The position numbers and the translations under genes are program-made. From assembly GCF_033958435.1 (NCBI RefSeq), contig NC_134167.1, positions 6,220,001-6,284,000 of the forward strand: a stretch of 64,000 nucleotides of DNA. Direction: 5' to 3'. Positions 60,501 to 64,000 of this stretch are shown piece by piece (within the stretch, counting starts at the first letter, position 1; every line of letters begins with the position of its first letter). Under the pieces are notes generated by a model that did not search any database, was not told where the DNA came from, and saw only the letters and a program-made list of their open reading frames with translations. The stretch comes from Carettochelys insculpta (taxonomy: Eukaryota > Chordata > Testudines > Carettochelyidae).

Positions 60501-60863
60501 TTTTCTCACGTATCCATTAAGATGCAAGCTCTTTGGGACAGGGCCTGTCTGAGCATGTGTTTGTGAAATATCTAGAAGAATGGTGCTTCACCTTGCTTGG
60601 AGTCTTTAGGAGTGAGTGTCATTCCCATCATTTTCTGACCACTACGGCGTGTTTCAGGAGACGTTAGTTAACCATACAGAAAATGATTTTACAATACACA
60701 AATGAGATTTAGGTGCTGAAACCCAGTTGACTTTCAATGGGAATTTGACACCTGTTCATGCATTTGAAAGCCTTCAGCAGAAAGGAATTGTCTCGGGATA
60801 GAAAAACAAGGTAATGTTGGAAGACTTCAGACACTGGTCATGGGACAAAAAATGTCCTAACAT
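57521..60863 (+). other. Intron 1, middle part with MIR-like fragments
   Basis: AT-rich sequence with no credible exon. A possible MIR in plus orientation lies around 57845-57945 (CTCCATTGTAAATGGGAAT) and a clearer minus MIR at 58692-58812. An old SINE/LINE-tail fragment lies near 60518-60590 (GCAAGCTCTTTGGGACAGGG). A TATAG/TATAAT-rich simple stretch lies at about 59699-59722. Confidence 0.5.
58692..58812 (-). repeat. MIR SINE fragment
   Basis: CCATTTTACGGGTTGGGAAA, then AAGGTTCAGAGAGGTAAACT, is the reverse complement of the conserved MIR core and tail. Diverged, as expected for an element of early amniote age. Confidence 0.7.
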
Positions 60864-61031
60864 CAGTATCAGAGGAATAGCTGTGTTAGTCTGTATCTGC
60901 AAAAACAACTAGTCTTGTGGCACCTTGTAGACTAACAGATGCATCCGACAAAGTAGGTCATTGCCCACGAAAGCTTATGCTCCAGAAAATCTGTTTACTC
61001 TATAAAGTGCCATAGGACTTTTTGTAGTTTT
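60864..61031 (+). mobile_element. Turtle tRNA-type SINE with 11-bp target duplication
   Basis: Starts with CAGTATCAGAGGAATAGCTG and carries TCTTGTGGCACCTTGTAGAC, CCCACGAAAGCTTATGCTCC and an inverted copy of its own front near the end (AAGTGCCATAGGACTTTTTG). The insertion is bounded by TGTCCTAACAT at 60853-60863 and again at 61032-61042, a perfect 11-bp duplication. That fixes the boundaries and suggests a fairly recent insertion by LINE machinery. Confidence 0.9.
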
Positions 61032-64000
61032 TGTCCTAACATAAATGCACTGTGTTTTTGCATTCTGCCACGGTTGGTAGCAATCAAAAATAATTACCAT
61101 CAAATGGCTAGCTGGCTTGTAAGAAATGATTTGGTGGCTCAGTTCTGCTCCCAGTGGGCAAATATTCATGTCTCCACACCCACCATTATCACTAGAAAAC
61201 ATGTTTTAGCAGAGGCTTCCTTGAACATGCCTGCCAAGGGGTCAGTCTTAGAAAATAGTCCTTCGTCCTGGCAACGGTAGAAACTTACAGTACTGCTACT
61301 CATATCCTATTCTTTCTGTATATGAAGAGGCCGAAAGTGCTACAGTGACATGACATTTCTGCTGGATCCAGAAAGTTTTCATGTAAATTAATAATGGCGG
61401 GGGGTGGCTTAGGTTTATTTGTTTTTTAATACAGCTAAATTTTTTTAAAATGGTGCTCATTTTCTCTCAAGTTTAGGATGACAATCTTTCTAGTGCTGCA
61501 GAATCACAAGACAATTGTGGTGGATCATTGTAAGTAAACAACAAATCAAAGTGCTCCTTGTTTCTTTAAATATGCTGTAAGATCTAAAGTTTTACAGGAA
61601 AAAAAAAAAAGCTTGTTAAGATTCTTGTAATTTCTTTACTCCCAATCCAACCTGGTTTGTTATCAGTTTGTGGCTTCTTTCAGGGTAGTATCCTAACAAG
61701 AGATTAAAGTCTCTTGAGTTACACTTGACAAGAACTTCCATGATACAACACAATCTGTCCATTTCAATAGCTTTTCATGCTGCATATCTTAATGTACTTT
61801 ACAATCCATGAGATGCTCCAAGCAAAATTCCTGTTCAGCTGGTTAAAATGTTGAAAAGAGACCTTGAAACCAAAATTTGGGAGCAGAAAATGCCTGCCTT
61901 TATGCTCAGAGTGTTCCAGCTCAGGGATATCACAAGTGGAGCCTGGTAGACATCAGAATGTTTGAATATAGTGCTGTCTCCACAGATATCAAGAGTAGTG
62001 CGTGAGGAGCCAAGTGGTCATGTAGACACACTGGATTTGGTTAAAGGAAGGGCTAACTCAGAAACCAAATTTGAGTAGAACTTTCTCCATAGAAAAAAGA
62101 GAGGGAAAAATAGGGATAGGTATTTGCTGAGGTGCGTCCTTCATAGGGAAAAAATATTTCTATAAGTCAGAATGATAAAATTGATCATTTACTCCTCATA
62201 TGAATGCACATGTTGTAGCCTGCAATGCAGAATATGAACCTGTACATCAAACCAGGCCATGCACGTGCTCCAGAAGCAATATGAGCAAATAATTCTATAT
62301 CTCTACCCCATTCTGTAGTCTCTAGAAGCATGCTTTTGTTCTGTGCTCAGAATAAGACTGACATTCCATCTTTTTAACTGGGGAGGTACATATTGAAACC
62401 AGAGTTCACTATGTCTAAACGAATACCCAGCTAGTAAATTGTGGGTTTCTGGCATTGTCTCTGAGAGATGTTCAAGGATCAGTCTTCTCATTTCTTTTTG
62501 TAAAAGGCATCACCTCAAACATTGTGTGCCTTTCCTGTTCTTGGCTGAATAGACAAACTTACACCTGCTTGTAGCTGATACAGAAATGGCTGGCTATGTA
62601 GGTGACACAGAAATGGCTGGCTATGATCTTTTGCTTCAAGACAGGGTTCCTCGTCTTGGTTATGATGGATAAGGGCAGGTTAGCTTCCAAAAATCTGTCT
62701 TCTGATCACTGGTCATTAGAGTTACTGAGGAGGAAAGGAATGACAAACAAAGGAATCCACAGCAGCTATTTGATCTGAATTCAGTATGAAGTTTCACAGT
62801 CTTCTCTTAATTCCAGGTGACCTGGAACAGTGCCACACTGTGAGGCACAGATAAAAATTATCTGATTTAAGCAGGCAGCATCAAATTTGCAATTAATTGA
62901 AATGTAAATTCTCTGGTCCAATTGACTGCATTTTCTCTGGGTGTAGATGGGTGGGGTGAGGGAGAGGGGTTCTTGGTTAGGGGAGAGGATTATTCTAGCC
63001 ATCACTGCATCTCCTCCATGCAAGGAGTATGGGTATGAATTGGAGTAAAGGGCTGAAGATGGGATTTTCAGAAGAACAACAAGTAAATGAGGCCTGGGAA
63101 TTTTCAAAATTTACAAATTCACTGGGAGGTGGGTATCCAATTCTCTCAGGATCTTTTAAAATATCCCTTTGACTGTTTTATTTGAATGTTGCCTTTCTGT
63201 CTGAGGATTGTCCTGACAAACTAAGACCTTTTTTTTCCCCCTTAATTTCAGTTGGTTGATGTTTGTGGGTGTAGGTCAGCAAGAGAGAATTTCACTTATT
63301 ATTTGGCTTGCTATTGAAACAATTGAATTCTGAGCTTAATTGCCTGTTTGTCATTAGTAGCAAATCATATGCTATTAATGTGTTTCCTCGTTAGGTAAGT
63401 ATAATTTTTTTTTTTGTAACAATGCCTTTGTGAAACAAATTTTGAGAGTATATGTGCAAGTAAAATCAATTGTTTTAAAGCTTTCTGAGAATAAACATAA
63501 AACAGGCACACACCACTTAACTGAGAGAATTGTTTTTAATCTGAACTACTACTCACAGAATCACTTCTTCAGTAGCTTAGTCCTAGTAATAACTTGTATT
63601 ATAGAAATGAATTCGCTCTACTAAATTGAATTCAGCCTTTTGTATAAAATCCTGTCCAATCTAAGCAGTTATACAATTGCACGACTCTTATAGTGATAGG
63701 TGCCTCCTGACTTCTTGGGATTAAGCCAAAACCAAGAATGCTGTAAATCTGAGGGATAGACATTACCTTTTGAAATATTATGTATGAAAGCCATAATTCA
63801 GGAGGTATTTACTGTTAGTATATATTGTCAGAAGTGTGTGAGAAAAAGCTACATACTCTGGCTTCTTTTCATTTTAGCATACATTTATAGAACTAAACTG
63901 GTTTACTTAGAGTTAAACTTTAATTCTTGATAGCATTTAGAAACACTTTGCCAATCAGAGTGCTGTACTGGAACTGAATAATGAATTCAGTGGACATTCT
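61032..64000 (+). other. Intron 1, distal part
   Basis: No exon recognised. Contains a 27-bp period tandem duplication at 62580-62625 and short A/T homopolymers (for example a T9 at about 63407). The sequence otherwise looks unique and AT-rich. Confidence 0.5.
62580..62625. repeat. Two-copy tandem duplication, 27-bp period
   Basis: ACAGAAATGGCTGGCTATG occurs at 62580-62598 and again at 62607-62625 with only an 8-bp spacer, giving a 27-bp period. Confidence 0.85.

Noticed and set aside
1..64000. Search for CRISPR arrays, operons, prophage or tRNA/rRNA genes
   Set aside because: The sequence is vertebrate; regular spaced repeats, ribosome-binding sites and canonical tRNA cloverleaf genes were not seen.

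Overview
The window reads as vertebrate nuclear DNA from a turtle, probably a cryptodire. The base composition is AT-rich and almost nothing is coding. The repeats are the clearest guide to the organism: tRNA-type SINEs with the turtle signature (GGTAGCCGTGTTAGTCTG followed by TGTGGCACCTTATAGACTAAC), CR1 LINEs ending in TTCTTATG octamers, old MIR-like SINEs, and many short inverted-repeat DNA transposons. I see no bacterial-style operons, CRISPR arrays or rRNA/tRNA genes. Almost all short open frames are chance frames.

The only convincing host gene is at 54.5-55.0 kb on the plus strand. It is a CpG-rich promoter and a first coding exon (54939-55020) that encodes a signal peptide and stops at a consensus splice donor (G|GTAAGC). 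The core LGLCSWAA, the short length and the phase-1 donor after ...LRG resemble my recollection of the first exon of UNC5D (netrin receptor, dependence-receptor family). UNC5D in other amniotes starts a very long gene beside a gene desert, which fits the rest of the window: about 54 kb of gene-free upstream DNA and about 9 kb of intron 1 downstream.

The upstream desert (1-54 kb) holds a LINE 3' coding remnant at 5.2 kb and TA-flanked Tigger-like elements at 6.3, 9.4, 35.5 and 44.3 kb. hAT-like elements lie at 10.6, 11.9, 41.5, 49.2 and 54.3 kb. CR1 fragments lie at 17.8, 36.4, 45.1 and 52.8 kb. A mixed set of palindromic elements shares the end GGCTRTGTCTAC and, in several copies, an exact 3-bp target duplication. 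These elements cluster at 15-25 kb and 34-39 kb and are nested in two places. Intron 1 carries a CR1 fragment, a MIR and a young-looking SINE with an 11-bp target duplication.

I found no new biological system with protein machinery. The observations most worth checking are the shared-end, 3-bp-TSD transposon group with its unrelated interiors and long hairpins, a cluster of five GATA motifs in 158 bp at 31.7-31.9 kb that could be an enhancer, and the promoter architecture of the UNC5D-like exon.
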